DNA of 28,443 nucleotides from a virus: the IMG/VR virus record IMGVR_UViG_3300048838_000702, positions 1 through 28,443 of that record, one strand, 5' to 3'. Shown here piece after piece: positions 1-7,321 of the stretch. Below the pieces are notes generated by a model. The model ran no database searches. It was not told the origin of the DNA and worked only from the letters and a program-made list of their open reading frames with translations. Numbering within the stretch: the first letter of the stretch is position 1; each line of letters begins with the position of its first letter. The position numbers were made by a program, and so were the translations under genes.

Positions 1-724
1 ACCATGTTGTTGTCGTAGGGCCATATATAAGACGAGGCAGCGGCGTGGATGTTATGATGCTGGTCGATTGCACCGCTCCTGACGGCGATGACCCATACCA
101 CCACTCAACAGGCTGCGCGGATATGACACGCCAACCAGACGTAATACTGTGCATCTCGACAAGGGTTTCAGTCCACCGCCGTTCCGGCGAACGTGTCCAT
201 CTGGCTACGATGTTTGTAACATAATTCGTCCCTACGGTGACAACGTTTGTGTAAACCAAGCCAACGCCTATTTCAGAGAAAAGGCCCGCCTTCGTGTACG
301 CCCCATAGTCTAGTGATGGATACAGGTAGATATTCGTCGAGGCAAACTTAGGGATTAGCTCGTCTATCGTCTCATCAAACTCGGAAAGCATCGAGTGAGT
401 GACTGTGGGATATGCCAGTCCATTAGTATATGAGTTTGTGTAGGCAACAGGAGCGATTGCATTTGTCACAATCATGGTTGACACAGTACCCGTTGCGCTG
501 CTGTCTATGTAAAGTGTTTGGGTCCACTGCGGCAACGCAACGTCGACAACCCCACATCGCTCGACTATGCCGCTGTAAATCTGGGCTATTGGCGCATATT
601 CTGCGTTTATACTGTACCAGTTGAAGTTCGTGCCTGCTGCAAGCGGGAACCCATCGAAGCCACCGCTACATGGTAGGTGTATCGAGATGAATATCGCCGA
701 GATTATGTATAGTCTGAAGGGCAT
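1..724 (-). CDS. Distal tail-region protein with lipoprotein-like N-terminus (partial, runs off left edge)
   Basis: Reading the minus strand from an ATG at 724 gives an uninterrupted frame of 241 codons to the window edge, so the C-terminus is missing. The N-terminus is MPFRLYIISAIFISIHLPC followed by SGGFDG: a short positive start, a hydrophobic stretch, then Cys-19 followed by small residues. This resembles a type II (lipoprotein) signal peptide, although LPC is a poor lipobox. The rest is rich in Thr, Tyr, Ser and Trp, as in beta-rich surface or tail proteins. The start overlaps the preceding gene by 59 bp in another frame and has no clear ribosome binding site, so translation may be coupled. 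Position after the tape measure block suggests a tail-tip, fibre or lysogenic-conversion protein. The open frame is seen; the lipoprotein and tail roles are inferred. Confidence 0.6.
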   Translation of the reverse strand, partial: MPFRLYIISAIFISIHLPCSGGFDGFPLAAGTNFNWYSINAEYAPIAQIYSGIVERCGVVDVALPQWTQTLYIDSSATGTVSTMIVTNAIAPVAYTNSYTNGLAYPTVTHSMLSEFDETIDELIPKFASTNIYLYPSLDYGAYTKAGLFSEIGVGLVYTNVVTVGTNYVTNIVARWTRSPERRWTETLVEMHSITSGWRVISAQPVEWWYGSSPSGAVQSTSIITSTPLPRLIYGPTTTTW

Positions 725-1214
725 GGCTATTTGTGCTTTCGTTATAGGTGAATGTATGTAACGGAAATCTGTAATGCGTATTGCTTGTGGCTGAGGGGGA
801 TGCGCTTACAAGAATACTGCCATCCATATAGCTATTACGCGCACATTGCGCGTAGACGGTGCATGTTTCTGCAAGTAGCGTAACGTCTACCTGTGGGAAT
901 GTGATGGAACCCAGCCCGTGTTTATGTATCCTTCCAGCAGACACAGTGCAGACGGTCACCGGCGGGTCTTCTTCCGTCTCGCCTGCGTCTTTTGTCAATG
1001 CGAAGCCGAACGCCCATTTGGAGTAATCGACCCCGCTGCCCGTACCGCCGCCGCCGATGTGCAGTCCGTTCTGCGTCGCCTTGATCCAGAGGCCGTCGAA
1101 CGCCTTGATCCCGTTGAGCAGCGAGCCTAGCGCGTTCCACTGCAAGGCACTGATCGCGTCGCCCTTCTGCAGGTTCGTATCGAACCGGGGTAGCGTGTTG
1201 GAGGTCCGGCCCAT
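666..1214 (-). CDS. Hypothetical tail-region protein, 182 aa
   Basis: I do not recognise the family. The N-terminal 60 residues look like a helical adaptor (LQWNALGSLLNGIKAFDGLWIK), followed by a Gly-rich turn (GGGGTGSGVDYSKW) and a Thr/Val/Ser-rich, beta-like C-terminal half. That arrangement is common in baseplate or tail-tip proteins. Its ATG overlaps the stop of the upstream 130 aa gene by one base (TAATG), and its own 3' end overlaps the start of the lipoprotein-like gene, so it belongs to the tail operon. There is no signal peptide and no membrane segment. Base composition drops toward AT in its 3' half (666-900) and in the next gene, unlike the GC-rich tail genes upstream, which may mean these distal genes were acquired later. 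Confidence 0.7.
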   Translation of the reverse strand: MGRTSNTLPRFDTNLQKGDAISALQWNALGSLLNGIKAFDGLWIKATQNGLHIGGGGTGSGVDYSKWAFGFALTKDAGETEEDPPVTVCTVSAGRIHKHGLGSITFPQVDVTLLAETCTVYAQCARNSYMDGSILVSASPSATSNTHYRFPLHTFTYNESTNSHALQTIHNLGDIHLDTPTM

Positions 1215-1606
1215 TATTCACCGCCCTCGGGTTCCGCCTCCGTGGCGCCGCCTTCCGGCATCCATCCTTCGGGCGCATCGCGCCACATGGAGTAATACTC
1301 CCAGATCTGCCGCTCGCGCCCGAAGGCGGCCGGGTGCTCGTAGGGCTCGACCTTGTCCTTGACGCAGATGTACTTGCCCGCGGTAAACGTGCGGCTGAAG
1401 GTCGTCCCTCCTAGCTGGGCGGAGACGGATGCGGACTCATCGCCGACCTTGCTGTCCCAGAAGGCAACTTCTGCCGCCGTCAACAGGCGCGAGCGGGCAA
1501 ACACGTAATGATCGCGGATCTGTATCTTGACGACCTCCTCGCCCTCGACCACGTCGTTCACGTCCAGCGTGTCGTCCCAGTCATCCAACACCCACGGTTC
1601 ACTCAT
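1214..1606 (-). CDS. Hypothetical tail protein, 130 aa, acidic
   Basis: Family not recognised. The protein opens with a very acidic stretch (MSEPWVLDDWDDTLDVNDVVEGEE), has a mixed alpha/beta middle, and ends in a Glu/Gly-rich tail (GGATEAEPEGGE). Its start codon overlaps the stop of the tape measure gene (ATGA, 1603-1606) and its stop overlaps the next start (TAATG), so it is translationally coupled on both sides. In siphophage tail operons this position, just downstream of the tape measure, is usually a distal tail or tail-tip protein, but 130 residues is short for a Dit protein. The reading frame is well supported by the coupling; the role is unknown. Confidence 0.75.
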   Translation of the reverse strand: MSEPWVLDDWDDTLDVNDVVEGEEVVKIQIRDHYVFARSRLLTAAEVAFWDSKVGDESASVSAQLGGTTFSRTFTAGKYICVKDKVEPYEHPAAFGRERQIWEYYSMWRDAPEGWMPEGGATEAEPEGGE

Positions 1607-3504
1607 GGCCGCATCCCTCCCGGCGGTTTCTTGTTGATGTCGTCAAGCGTCTTGTCGATCTTCTTGAGCAGGTCAACCTGCTGGACGGCGGGATCCTTGG
1701 CACCGCCGAGCCCCTGGCCGTGAATGCGAGTGAAGATCTCGCCCAGGTCTACGCCCTTGCGTGCCTGTCCTTTCGTCAGCCGTCCGTCGTCGCCGCCCCA
1801 GCCGGTAAGCCCTCGCATATCGCCGTCCATGGTTGGCGCAGCAATGCCGGCAAAGCGGTTGCGCCTGCCCGCCCAGATGCCGCGCTTGCCGGAGACGTCG
1901 CCGTCCGACCAGCCGCGAAGGCCGTCGCTGGGTGCTGGTTTTTCTTTTTCTGGTTTCTCCAGGTAACGCGCGACCAGGTCGTCGTCGGACTGGTTGTCGT
2001 ACTGAGGGATTGCCCGGAAGTACTTCAGTACGCCCTCGCGCGTTGTCAAATCCTTTTCCCCGGTATCACGCCCGGTTCGCGGCTCTGCAAGCGCCGCCTC
2101 GATCGCCGCCCGCTCCGGCTTCACCAGATCCTTGAGATTCGCGATTGCACCTTCAAGACCGCCTTTTTTACCAAGCATTCCCGCCATATCGGCACCGGGA
2201 CGGTAATCACCAGCCAGTAGCTTATCCGGATCGACCCCCAGTTTTCCCAGACCCCTCGCAAACTTCTTGGCACCCTCAATGTCCTTTTTGTCGATCAGTG
2301 AGCGGAATTCCTTTTCAAGGTCGATGTACATCGACGGGTCGGCTTCCAGAGCGCCTTTCAGTTTTCCTGCATCCCAGCCATCGCCATTCATCAGGCCTTT
2401 CATCCCTCCCATAAATCCGCCAAAGCCCGGTTTGGCACTATTGATTGATGCCTTTGCCGCTTCACCAAGAACGCGGCCGAGAATCGGCATCGCCTTCAAT
2501 AGAAGGCTAACCGCCACGCTGGCACCGGCTTTGAATGCCTCCCAGATCACGTCGCCAATTGCCTTCATCACATCGCCGCTCTTGCCTGGCGTGGCCAGCG
2601 CCTTGCCGACCGCGCCGATGTCCATCAGCAGCCCCTTGACCTTGCCCGCCCACTCCTCGATCAGCTTCGATTCCTTGATCTTGTTGATGAACCCGCCGAT
2701 CCCGCGCTCCATGGCACCGAACACCGCAGCCAGCCCGAGCCCCTCGACGATCTGATTGCCGACCTCCACACGGAAGCTCTTGAAGACGGAGACCAGCCCC
2801 ACCCAGCGGTTAGCCAGACTGCTGGAGGTGCGCACGGCATCCCCCTGTGCGTCACTGGTGCCCTTCTGGATCATCTTCAGGCGTACTAGTAGCTTCTGCT
2901 GCTCCGTAAGCGGTTTGTTGGCCTTGCCGAAGCCCATCGCCGCCGCCTCGGCCTTCATGGATGCTTCGGTGATTACCACGCCAAACTTGCGGACGTTCTC
3001 GTGGTTGCCGACGAGTGCCCCGATGATCCGCTCCACCGCCTCGCCGCTGTCGATGTTGGAGAAGCTGCCGATGTCAACACCCAGTGCCGTGATCTCCTGC
3101 GAGAGTTTCGCCGCCTCGCCGCGGGCAATGCCCATCGGGACGAGGGTGTCCTGGATGCTTGCCATCCATCCCCTGACATCGTACTCGCTGCGCTTGGTAC
3201 TGCTGGCGAAGTCCTTTGACCATGCACGCGCGGATCCGGACATGGCCTTGAACACCGCGTCGAACTTGCTTTCCATCTCGCCCACGGCCATGGAGTCCTT
3301 GACCGACCAGATCGCCCCCGCAATCGTGCCGGCAAACCCCACCTGCAGACCGCGCTTCATGATGCTGGCCATTCCGGAGACCATGCCCCCCGCCACCTTC
3401 AGCCCGGCACGCGAGAGCTTGCCAAGGGCACCGATGGCCCCGCCCACGGCGTGCCCGAGCTGGTTCTCACCAAAGATGCGGTACTTCAAATCACGTTTCG
3501 ACAT
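1603..3504 (-). CDS. Tail tape measure protein, 633 aa
   Basis: This protein sets tail length and is carried inside the tail tube. The N-terminal ~290 residues have the familiar tape-measure pattern: Gly/Ala-rich amphipathic helices (GGAIGALGKLSRAGLKVAGG), then a conserved region with a 'GVDIGSFSNIDSGEAVERIIGALVGN' type segment and a 'KLLVRLKMIQKGTSDAQGD' segment. Hydrophobic, possibly membrane-active stretches lie near residues 57-66 and 325-345 (ASVAVSLLLKAMPILG). At about 0.15 nm per residue, the usual rule for tape measures, the tail would be near 95 nm, a short siphovirus tail. The start overlaps the upstream gene by 14 bp and the stop overlaps the next ATG. The family call is strong from the N-terminus, the length and the gene position. 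Confidence 0.88.
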   Translation of the reverse strand: MSKRDLKYRIFGENQLGHAVGGAIGALGKLSRAGLKVAGGMVSGMASIMKRGLQVGFAGTIAGAIWSVKDSMAVGEMESKFDAVFKAMSGSARAWSKDFASSTKRSEYDVRGWMASIQDTLVPMGIARGEAAKLSQEITALGVDIGSFSNIDSGEAVERIIGALVGNHENVRKFGVVITEASMKAEAAAMGFGKANKPLTEQQKLLVRLKMIQKGTSDAQGDAVRTSSSLANRWVGLVSVFKSFRVEVGNQIVEGLGLAAVFGAMERGIGGFINKIKESKLIEEWAGKVKGLLMDIGAVGKALATPGKSGDVMKAIGDVIWEAFKAGASVAVSLLLKAMPILGRVLGEAAKASINSAKPGFGGFMGGMKGLMNGDGWDAGKLKGALEADPSMYIDLEKEFRSLIDKKDIEGAKKFARGLGKLGVDPDKLLAGDYRPGADMAGMLGKKGGLEGAIANLKDLVKPERAAIEAALAEPRTGRDTGEKDLTTREGVLKYFRAIPQYDNQSDDDLVARYLEKPEKEKPAPSDGLRGWSDGDVSGKRGIWAGRRNRFAGIAAPTMDGDMRGLTGWGGDDGRLTKGQARKGVDLGEIFTRIHGQGLGGAKDPAVQQVDLLKKIDKTLDDINKKPPGGMRP

Positions 3505-4231
3505 GTGGCGCCCTTTCCTTTACGATCCGGTCGCGCAGCGCGATCAGCGTATTCATGGCCCGGAACTCATACGAATCCGCCGAAACCATCGGCTTCTTTT
3601 CGGCCTTCGCAAATTCCTTTCGCTCGGCCTCACCGCGTTCGCCCATCACCGAGAGCTTGGACTCCACCTCGTCATTGCCGGCAATCCACAGCCAGTGGTC
3701 GTGATCCTTGCCGTACTCCCTCACCAGGGTTTCTAGCAGCAGGTGCAGACCCATGCCGCCGCCGTTCGCTCCCGCCACCGCCTTGAGCACGGCGTACTCG
3801 CGCAGCTTCAGCTCGTCGAGTGCCGTCACCAGCTCGATCACCGTGGCATCCATCCGCCGTGCCCACCGGCGCACCAGGCGCAGGAACGCACGCGGGGAGG
3901 GCGGGGACTGCCAGAATGCCGTTTCTTGCGTGTGTGCGGCTGCGTAGGCCTCTGCAAGCCTCACGTCCAGCTCATTGCACGGGACCGCCCCCAGAAGCTC
4001 GCCCAGGACCGCGTCCACGCCGATCGGCAGGCACCGCATCTGTGCGCCGCCCACCGTGACCACGGGAGAGAGCAGCCGACGGGCAAGCGCGGGGTCGGTC
4101 GGCTCCAGCACGCGCCGGGCGCAGAGCATGATCTCGGAAAGCGTCTCCAGGTCGTCGTGCGCATCGAGCACGACTCCCCGGTCGCGTAGTTCGCGGATTG
4201 TCTTGCGGGCAAGTTCAAGGTACCTGTGCAT
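3491..4231 (-). CDS. Probable tail assembly protein in the chaperone position, 246 aa
   Basis: The gene lies between the tail tube and tape measure genes, the slot that holds tail assembly chaperones (lambda gpG/gpGT) in most siphophages. It is largely helical, with a central Arg-rich helix (RAFLRLVRRWARRMDATVIELVTALDEL) and a Lys/Glu-rich C-terminus. The start is supported by a GGAGG 12 bases upstream of the ATG. The gene overlaps the tape measure start by 14 bp, and I saw no obvious heptameric slippery site supporting a frameshifted second product. The function is inferred from position only; the sequence itself is not one I recognise. Confidence 0.72.
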   Translation of the reverse strand: MHRYLELARKTIRELRDRGVVLDAHDDLETLSEIMLCARRVLEPTDPALARRLLSPVVTVGGAQMRCLPIGVDAVLGELLGAVPCNELDVRLAEAYAAAHTQETAFWQSPPSPRAFLRLVRRWARRMDATVIELVTALDELKLREYAVLKAVAGANGGGMGLHLLLETLVREYGKDHDHWLWIAGNDEVESKLSVMGERGEAERKEFAKAEKKPMVSADSYEFRAMNTLIALRDRIVKERAPHVET

Positions 4232-4247
4232 CCGGCGGCCTCCGCTC

Positions 4248-4931
4248 TTATGCTTCGGGAGCGGCGACGGCGTCCATGTACTCCCACCAGGAGGCGTTGT
4301 AGAGTTTCACGCCGTCGCGGGTCTCCTCGGTCGGCTGCTCGGTCACGTAGGCCCCCACCGGCGTGGTGATCGCCCCGCGAGCCTGCGCCGTGCAACTCTT
4401 CTTGAACCCGTAACGGTAGATCCCGCCTGTGCAGAAGTCGCTGACGCCAGCGGTGGCCGCTTCCTTCGGTACGTCGATTGAAAGCATCTCGACCGAGCAG
4501 CTCGACGCCGCGAATTCACCGGTGGATGTCGCGCCGAACTTGTTGACCACGCCGAAACCGCCGACAATCTCGATTTCAATCGTGCCGTCGTAGGTCGCGA
4601 TCAGACCCGCCGCGCTCGGCTTCATCACATCAATCGTCACCTGCGGGTAATCGCTGTCCGAGCAGTTCGCGCTGAATCCAGTGACCAGGTAGTTCGTGTT
4701 GACGGCCACACCAAACGGAATCGTCAGCGTCGCTCCGGCCAGCAGCTCGATCGTCACCTGATACGTTTCCACCGGACGCAACGTGACCACGCCATCAGAA
4801 CGGTACTTGCCCGCACCGCCCATTACTTCGTGGAACTCCTTGACCGGACCGCCGCGCACCCCGATCAGGTGAATGACGCCGTCCACCGTCGCCAGACCCA
4901 GAGGGTCATCTGAAACAACATGAAAATCCAT
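4248..4931 (-). CDS. Probable major tail (tube) protein, 227 aa
   Basis: This is the likely subunit of the tail tube. The protein is beta-rich with alternating hydrophobic residues (VTLRPVETYQVTIELLAGATLTIPF and TYDGTIEIEIVGGF) and no signal peptide, and it lies between the tail terminator and tape-measure-side genes. The order terminator, tube, assembly protein, tape measure is the standard siphovirus order. The start is well set by an AGGAGG seven bases before the ATG at 4931, a strong ribosome binding site, as expected for a highly expressed structural gene. I recognise it by position and composition rather than by a specific motif; another beta-rich tail component is possible. Confidence 0.65.
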   Translation of the reverse strand: MDFHVVSDDPLGLATVDGVIHLIGVRGGPVKEFHEVMGGAGKYRSDGVVTLRPVETYQVTIELLAGATLTIPFGVAVNTNYLVTGFSANCSDSDYPQVTIDVMKPSAAGLIATYDGTIEIEIVGGFGVVNKFGATSTGEFAASSCSVEMLSIDVPKEAATAGVSDFCTGGIYRYGFKKSCTAQARGAITTPVGAYVTEQPTEETRDGVKLYNASWWEYMDAVAAPEA

Positions 4932-4993
4932 CGCACCGCCTCCTTTTTACCGTTACCGATCAACACGCCCGCCCTAAAGCAATAGCCCGCGCG

Positions 4994-5443
4994 TCAATAC
5001 CGGATCCGCAGTACCGCCTCCAGCTCCAGCGTCACCTGCCAGCAGCCGACCTTGTATTTCTCGACGCCCTTGTCGTCCATGACCGGGATATAGCCCCAGG
5101 TGACCTTCGGTGGCGCACTTGCCCGGCAGACGTAGACCGGCCCGTCCTGCTGGCGGATCGGCAACACCGAGAGCCACTGCAAAGCCGTCCGCTGGGCAAG
5201 GTCGCGAGCGGTCGGGGCGAAGTGCGTCTGCAGTATGCCGTCAAACTTGATTTCACCAGGGGGCATGTCCTTGAACGGGCTCGATTCCACGCCGCCGCCG
5301 ATGTCCAGTGCCCAGGAGCCTGTCTGCGGGGGCAGCATCCCCAGGAACGCCGTCTTACTGGGGACCGCCCCGGTCGCCTCGCACAACACGCCGAAGATAT
5401 AAGCCTCGCCCTCCGTCCACGCATCTGCCCTGTACTCGCTCAT
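4994..5443 (-). CDS. Probable tail terminator / tail completion protein, 149 aa
   Basis: The length and gene order (after a gp10-like protein, before the tube protein) match tail terminator proteins of the lambda gpU / HK97 gp10-gp11 neighbourhood, which cap the tail and join it to the head. The protein contains two beta-rich stretches (GEIKFDGILQTHFAP and KYKVGCWQVTLELEAVLRIRY at the C-terminus), consistent with the small alpha/beta terminator fold. The ATG overlaps the stop of the upstream gene (ATGA at 5440-5443), so translation is coupled. About 60 bp separate it from the tube gene, holding that gene's ribosome binding site. The family assignment is inferred mainly from synteny. Confidence 0.62.
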   Translation of the reverse strand: MSEYRADAWTEGEAYIFGVLCEATGAVPSKTAFLGMLPPQTGSWALDIGGGVESSPFKDMPPGEIKFDGILQTHFAPTARDLAQRTALQWLSVLPIRQQDGPVYVCRASAPPKVTWGYIPVMDDKGVEKYKVGCWQVTLELEAVLRIRY

Positions 5444-5925
5444 AGCAACACCTTCCTAACCTCGTTTTGTATGATCTGGCCAAACTGCCCCTCGTTCTCG
5501 AACACCGCGCGCTCGATGAACTTGTCATCGGCCCGCCCGCCCTTCTGGATCGTTCCCGGCCCGCGCTCGTGCCACGAGATGCCCTTCTGCTCGTGGATCC
5601 TGAAAGCGTACTTGCCGGCCTCTGAATTGGTGGCGATGAACACCTCGGCATTGTCGGAGCCGTGCGTCATGGAGATGGAGCGTTCGAGACCGCCCGGCTT
5701 GGCACGGCTGGTGGACCGTTCACCGGCAGCCCGCCGCCGCTTGATCTTGCGCAGGTTGTTTTTCGTGGACTGGGTGGAGGAGCGGGGGGCATTGCGGACG
5801 GCCTCGCGCTTGGCGATCATGCCGCACTTTAGCATCGCCCGCGGCAGCGCCTTGTCACGGACGCCCGCCGCCGAGGCTCGAAGCAGGGCGATTTCCGCGC
5901 CGATGTTGGGTGGTATGATCTGCAT
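5440..5925 (-). CDS. HK97 gp10-like / minor tail neck protein, about 161 aa
   Basis: The C-terminal half has the pattern of HK97-gp10-like connector proteins: a residue run around RIHEQKGISWHERGPGTI followed by DDKFIERAVFENEGQFG, matching the usual 'aYa..vE.Gt ... pFl..A' layout. The N-terminal half is very basic (KNNLRKIKRRRAAGERSTSR). These proteins sit at the head-tail junction next to the tail terminator, as here. I chose the ATG at 5925; a longer frame opens with a TTG at 5997 but would overlap the DUF2335 gene by 32 bp. Neither start has a clear ribosome binding site, so the N-terminus is uncertain. Confidence 0.65.
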   Translation of the reverse strand: MQIIPPNIGAEIALLRASAAGVRDKALPRAMLKCGMIAKREAVRNAPRSSTQSTKNNLRKIKRRRAAGERSTSRAKPGGLERSISMTHGSDNAEVFIATNSEAGKYAFRIHEQKGISWHERGPGTIQKGGRADDKFIERAVFENEGQFGQIIQNEVRKVLL

Positions 5926-5965
5926 ACAGATGGCAGATCGGTCAAGCGCAAGATCTTTCGCTCGC

Positions 5966-6367
5966 CTATTTACGCTTGGCAGAACGCCGACCGGCAATCA
6001 GCATCCCGACCACGGCGGCCAGTCCGGCACCACCAAGCAAAGTGCCGCCGACATTCCGATCGTGCAGGATGCAGACGACGGAACCGGCGATAGCGGCGGT
6101 ACAGATCAGGAATGCGCACAAAAGGCCAGCCCCTCCGTAGAGATGCTCCAGCACCTGCTCGCGGTGCTCCATCTGTCGCCGGTGCAGGCTCTGGTCCTCC
6201 GCCATCTTCATCATGCGTTCTGCCGCACCCGGAAGAATGGCGTTAAACTGCGCGAAATGCTCAGGATGCGGGAGCGGTCCTGAATACCCCTCAAGCCGCT
6301 GGTGCTGCACTTGCACCTGCCGCACACTGGGGGACTGCCTACTTTGCCGCTGCATGCTTCTCGACAT
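5966..6367 (-). CDS. DUF2335 family membrane protein, 133 aa
   Basis: The core segment (HFAQFNAILPGAAERMMKM, then AEDQSLHRRQMEHRE) is the signature of DUF2335 predicted membrane proteins. It is followed by two hydrophobic segments at about residues 78-100 and 107-125 and a basic tail (GRRSAKRK), giving a helical hairpin membrane anchor. The family's function is unknown; members are frequent in prophages. The start at 6367 is chosen because AGGGAG lies just upstream; the frame stays open to 6496 but that extension lies over the upstream gene. The gene overlaps the 67 aa gene by 29 bp and shares its promoter. It interrupts the head-tail gene order, so it looks like an added cargo gene. Superinfection exclusion is possible but is only inference. 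Confidence 0.75.
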   Translation of the reverse strand: MSRSMQRQSRQSPSVRQVQVQHQRLEGYSGPLPHPEHFAQFNAILPGAAERMMKMAEDQSLHRRQMEHREQVLEHLYGGAGLLCAFLICTAAIAGSVVCILHDRNVGGTLLGGAGLAAVVGMLIAGRRSAKRK

Positions 6368-6542
6368 GGTGCTCCCTAGCGAATCCATCAAGCGCAGCCT
6401 GCATATCCTGCCCGACCACCTTCCAGTCGGAAGCCAGCGCGGCGGCATCGGTCGCATAACGGTAGCGACGCTTGCGCGGAGGCAAAGGTCCCGCAAACAT
6501 CATCGCGGCACCCTTGAAAAGATATTTCACTCGTTCGGTCAT
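6339..6542 (-). CDS. Small basic hypothetical protein, 67 aa
   Basis: The start at 6542 follows an AGGGTG six bases upstream. A GTG three codons earlier (6551) is possible but less well placed. The protein begins MTERVKYLFKGAAMMFAGPL, a short amphipathic or weakly hydrophobic stretch, then PPRKRRYRYATDAAALASDWKVVGQDM. It overlaps the DUF2335 gene by 29 bp and is the first gene after the promoter at 6573-6602. Together they form a two-gene unit, so a joint membrane-associated role is plausible. I do not recognise the family. Confidence 0.6.
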   Translation of the reverse strand: MTERVKYLFKGAAMMFAGPLPPRKRRYRYATDAAALASDWKVVGQDMQAALDGFAREHHVEKHAAAK

Positions 6543-6572
6543 GGCAATCACCCTGTTTTTGTTGGTGACGCC

Positions 6573-6606
6573 ATATTAAACCGATCCGCCGGTTAATGTC
6601 AACCGG
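6573..6606 (-). promoter_or_regulatory. Sigma70-type promoter with two overlapping dyads (operator candidate)
   Basis: On the minus strand there is a perfect -35 TTGACA (6597-6602), an 18-base spacer and a -10 TAATAT (6573-6578). The expected start of transcription is about 24 bases before the ATG at 6542. Two inverted repeats cover it: TTAACCG-N6-CGGTTTAA fills the spacer and reaches the -10, and CCGGTT-N6-AACCGG (6589-6606) encloses the -35. A protein bound to either dyad would block the polymerase, so regulated expression of the 67 aa and DUF2335 genes is likely. Confidence 0.6.
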
Positions 6607-6629
6607 GAATGGCCTCCGCAACAATCCGC

Positions 6630-6659
6630 TTGCCATCACACGCCGGAAACAGGCACAAT
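6630..6659 (+). promoter_or_regulatory. Possible weak promoter for the small plus-strand gene
   Basis: TTGCCA (6630-6635), an 18-base spacer and CACAAT (6654-6659) lie 28 bases before the ATG at 6687 on the plus strand. Both boxes are only partial matches to consensus. It is the best candidate in the 144-base divergent intergenic region, which otherwise holds the opposing promoter with its dyads. Confidence 0.28.
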
Positions 6660-6686
6660 GCGAGCAACCAACAAAAGGAGGGTGAT

Positions 6687-6830
6687 ATGTCGGCAAAGAA
6701 ACAAAGCACGAGCAAAACATCAACACTTGCGGCCAAAGTTCTGACAGGTGTCAAGAAACCGACGACCAAGGAGGTAAAGAGTCTGGCGGCTTCCGTGCTT
6801 GGACAAGACGAGAAAAAAGGCAAGCGCTAA
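6687..6830 (+). CDS. Small basic Lys/Ser/Thr-rich protein, 47 aa, opposite strand
   Basis: The start is fixed by a near-perfect AGGAGG six bases before the ATG. The product is highly basic and low in complexity (MSAKKQSTSKTSTLAAKVL ... GQDEKKGKR), resembling small hypothetical proteins often seen in proteobacterial genomes and mobile elements. No catalytic motif is visible; nucleic-acid or acidic-partner binding would fit the charge. It is the only plus-strand gene in the structural region, and its stop abuts the stop of the 82 aa gene (6830/6831) with no spacer. It is therefore transcribed against the late operon, which suggests expression in the lysogen. Confidence 0.7.
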   Translation: MSAKKQSTSKTSTLAAKVLTGVKKPTTKEVKSLAASVLGQDEKKGKR

Positions 6831-7079
6831 TCAACGCAACTTGCGGCGTCCGGTAATGCAGCATTTCGGGATCTGCATCCGGCCGCCGCATTGAGGATTG
6901 TCGTCGGCCAGGTCAGCCATACTCTGCGCCAGCATTATCGCCGATTCATCCTCTGCGACCACGAAACCGACCGACACGCACTCGCACACCCCAAGTGATT
7001 CAATATCATCCATCCGGACCCACGAGGATGAAGGCTGCACGCTGTCAAGCCAACGGATAAGCTCGGGAACACGCTTCAT
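6831..7079 (-). CDS. Small phage/prophage protein, 82 aa
   Basis: The sequence has a pattern I recall from many small phage proteins that lie among structural genes: an N-terminal 'IRWLDSVQPSSSWVRMDDI', then CVSVGFVVAEDESAIMLAQSM, a DNPQCGG turn, and a C-terminal 'MQIPKCCIT'. I know no function for it. No clear ribosome binding site precedes the ATG at 7079, so the start could lie elsewhere. It ends exactly where the opposite-strand 47 aa gene ends. The conserved pattern makes it a real gene. Confidence 0.68.
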   Translation of the reverse strand: MKRVPELIRWLDSVQPSSSWVRMDDIESLGVCECVSVGFVVAEDESAIMLAQSMADLADDNPQCGGRMQIPKCCITGRRKLR

Positions 7080-7126
7080 ACCGATGGCCGCGCGGTCAAG
7101 CCTCTAGCGGCTCGAACCGGATGCCG

Positions 7127-7321
7127 TTAAGTCAAAATATCAGGATCATCCTCGTAGGGATCCTCAATCGGCTCGCCGGTCAGTAGAGCCGTCTTGAGAA
7201 GCTCAAGAAGCCCCTCTTCACCACCGCCATCAAATATGTCTACTGGGCACTCACCAAAGCGTTTCTCGTATAATTTAGACGCTTCCCGTAAGTTCTCGAC
7301 AGTTATGTCTTCAATCTTCAT
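7127..7321 (-). CDS. Small acidic protein downstream of MuF-metallopeptidase, candidate immunity protein, 64 aa
   Basis: Its ATG overlaps the stop of the MuF-metallopeptidase gene (ATGA, 7318-7321). The protein is strongly acidic (about 19 Asp/Glu against 6 Lys/Arg), mostly helical, and ends in EPIEDPYEDDPDILT. Small acidic proteins encoded directly behind a polymorphic toxin domain are commonly their immunity partners, and an acidic C-terminus could block an active-site cleft. It also has an apparent promoter of its own inside the end of the upstream gene (7328-7356), which would let it be made without the late toxin-bearing head gene. Its existence is well supported by coupling; the immunity role is inference, and a small structural role is the alternative. 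Confidence 0.6.
   Translation of the reverse strand: MKIEDITVENLREASKLYEKRFGECPVDIFDGGGEEGLLELLKTALLTGEPIEDPYEDDPDILT

Noticed and set aside
430-624. 64-codon plus-strand frame near the left edge
   Set aside because: It lies opposite the continuous 241-codon minus-strand frame and has no ribosome binding site.
2756-3736. 326-codon plus-strand frame opposite the tape measure gene
   Set aside because: It is an antisense shadow; no ribosome binding site or domain, and it crosses two minus-strand genes.
3491-4231. Programmed frameshift linking the tail assembly gene to a second product
   Set aside because: I found no clear heptameric slippery sequence near its end, and the next frame opens directly into the tape measure.
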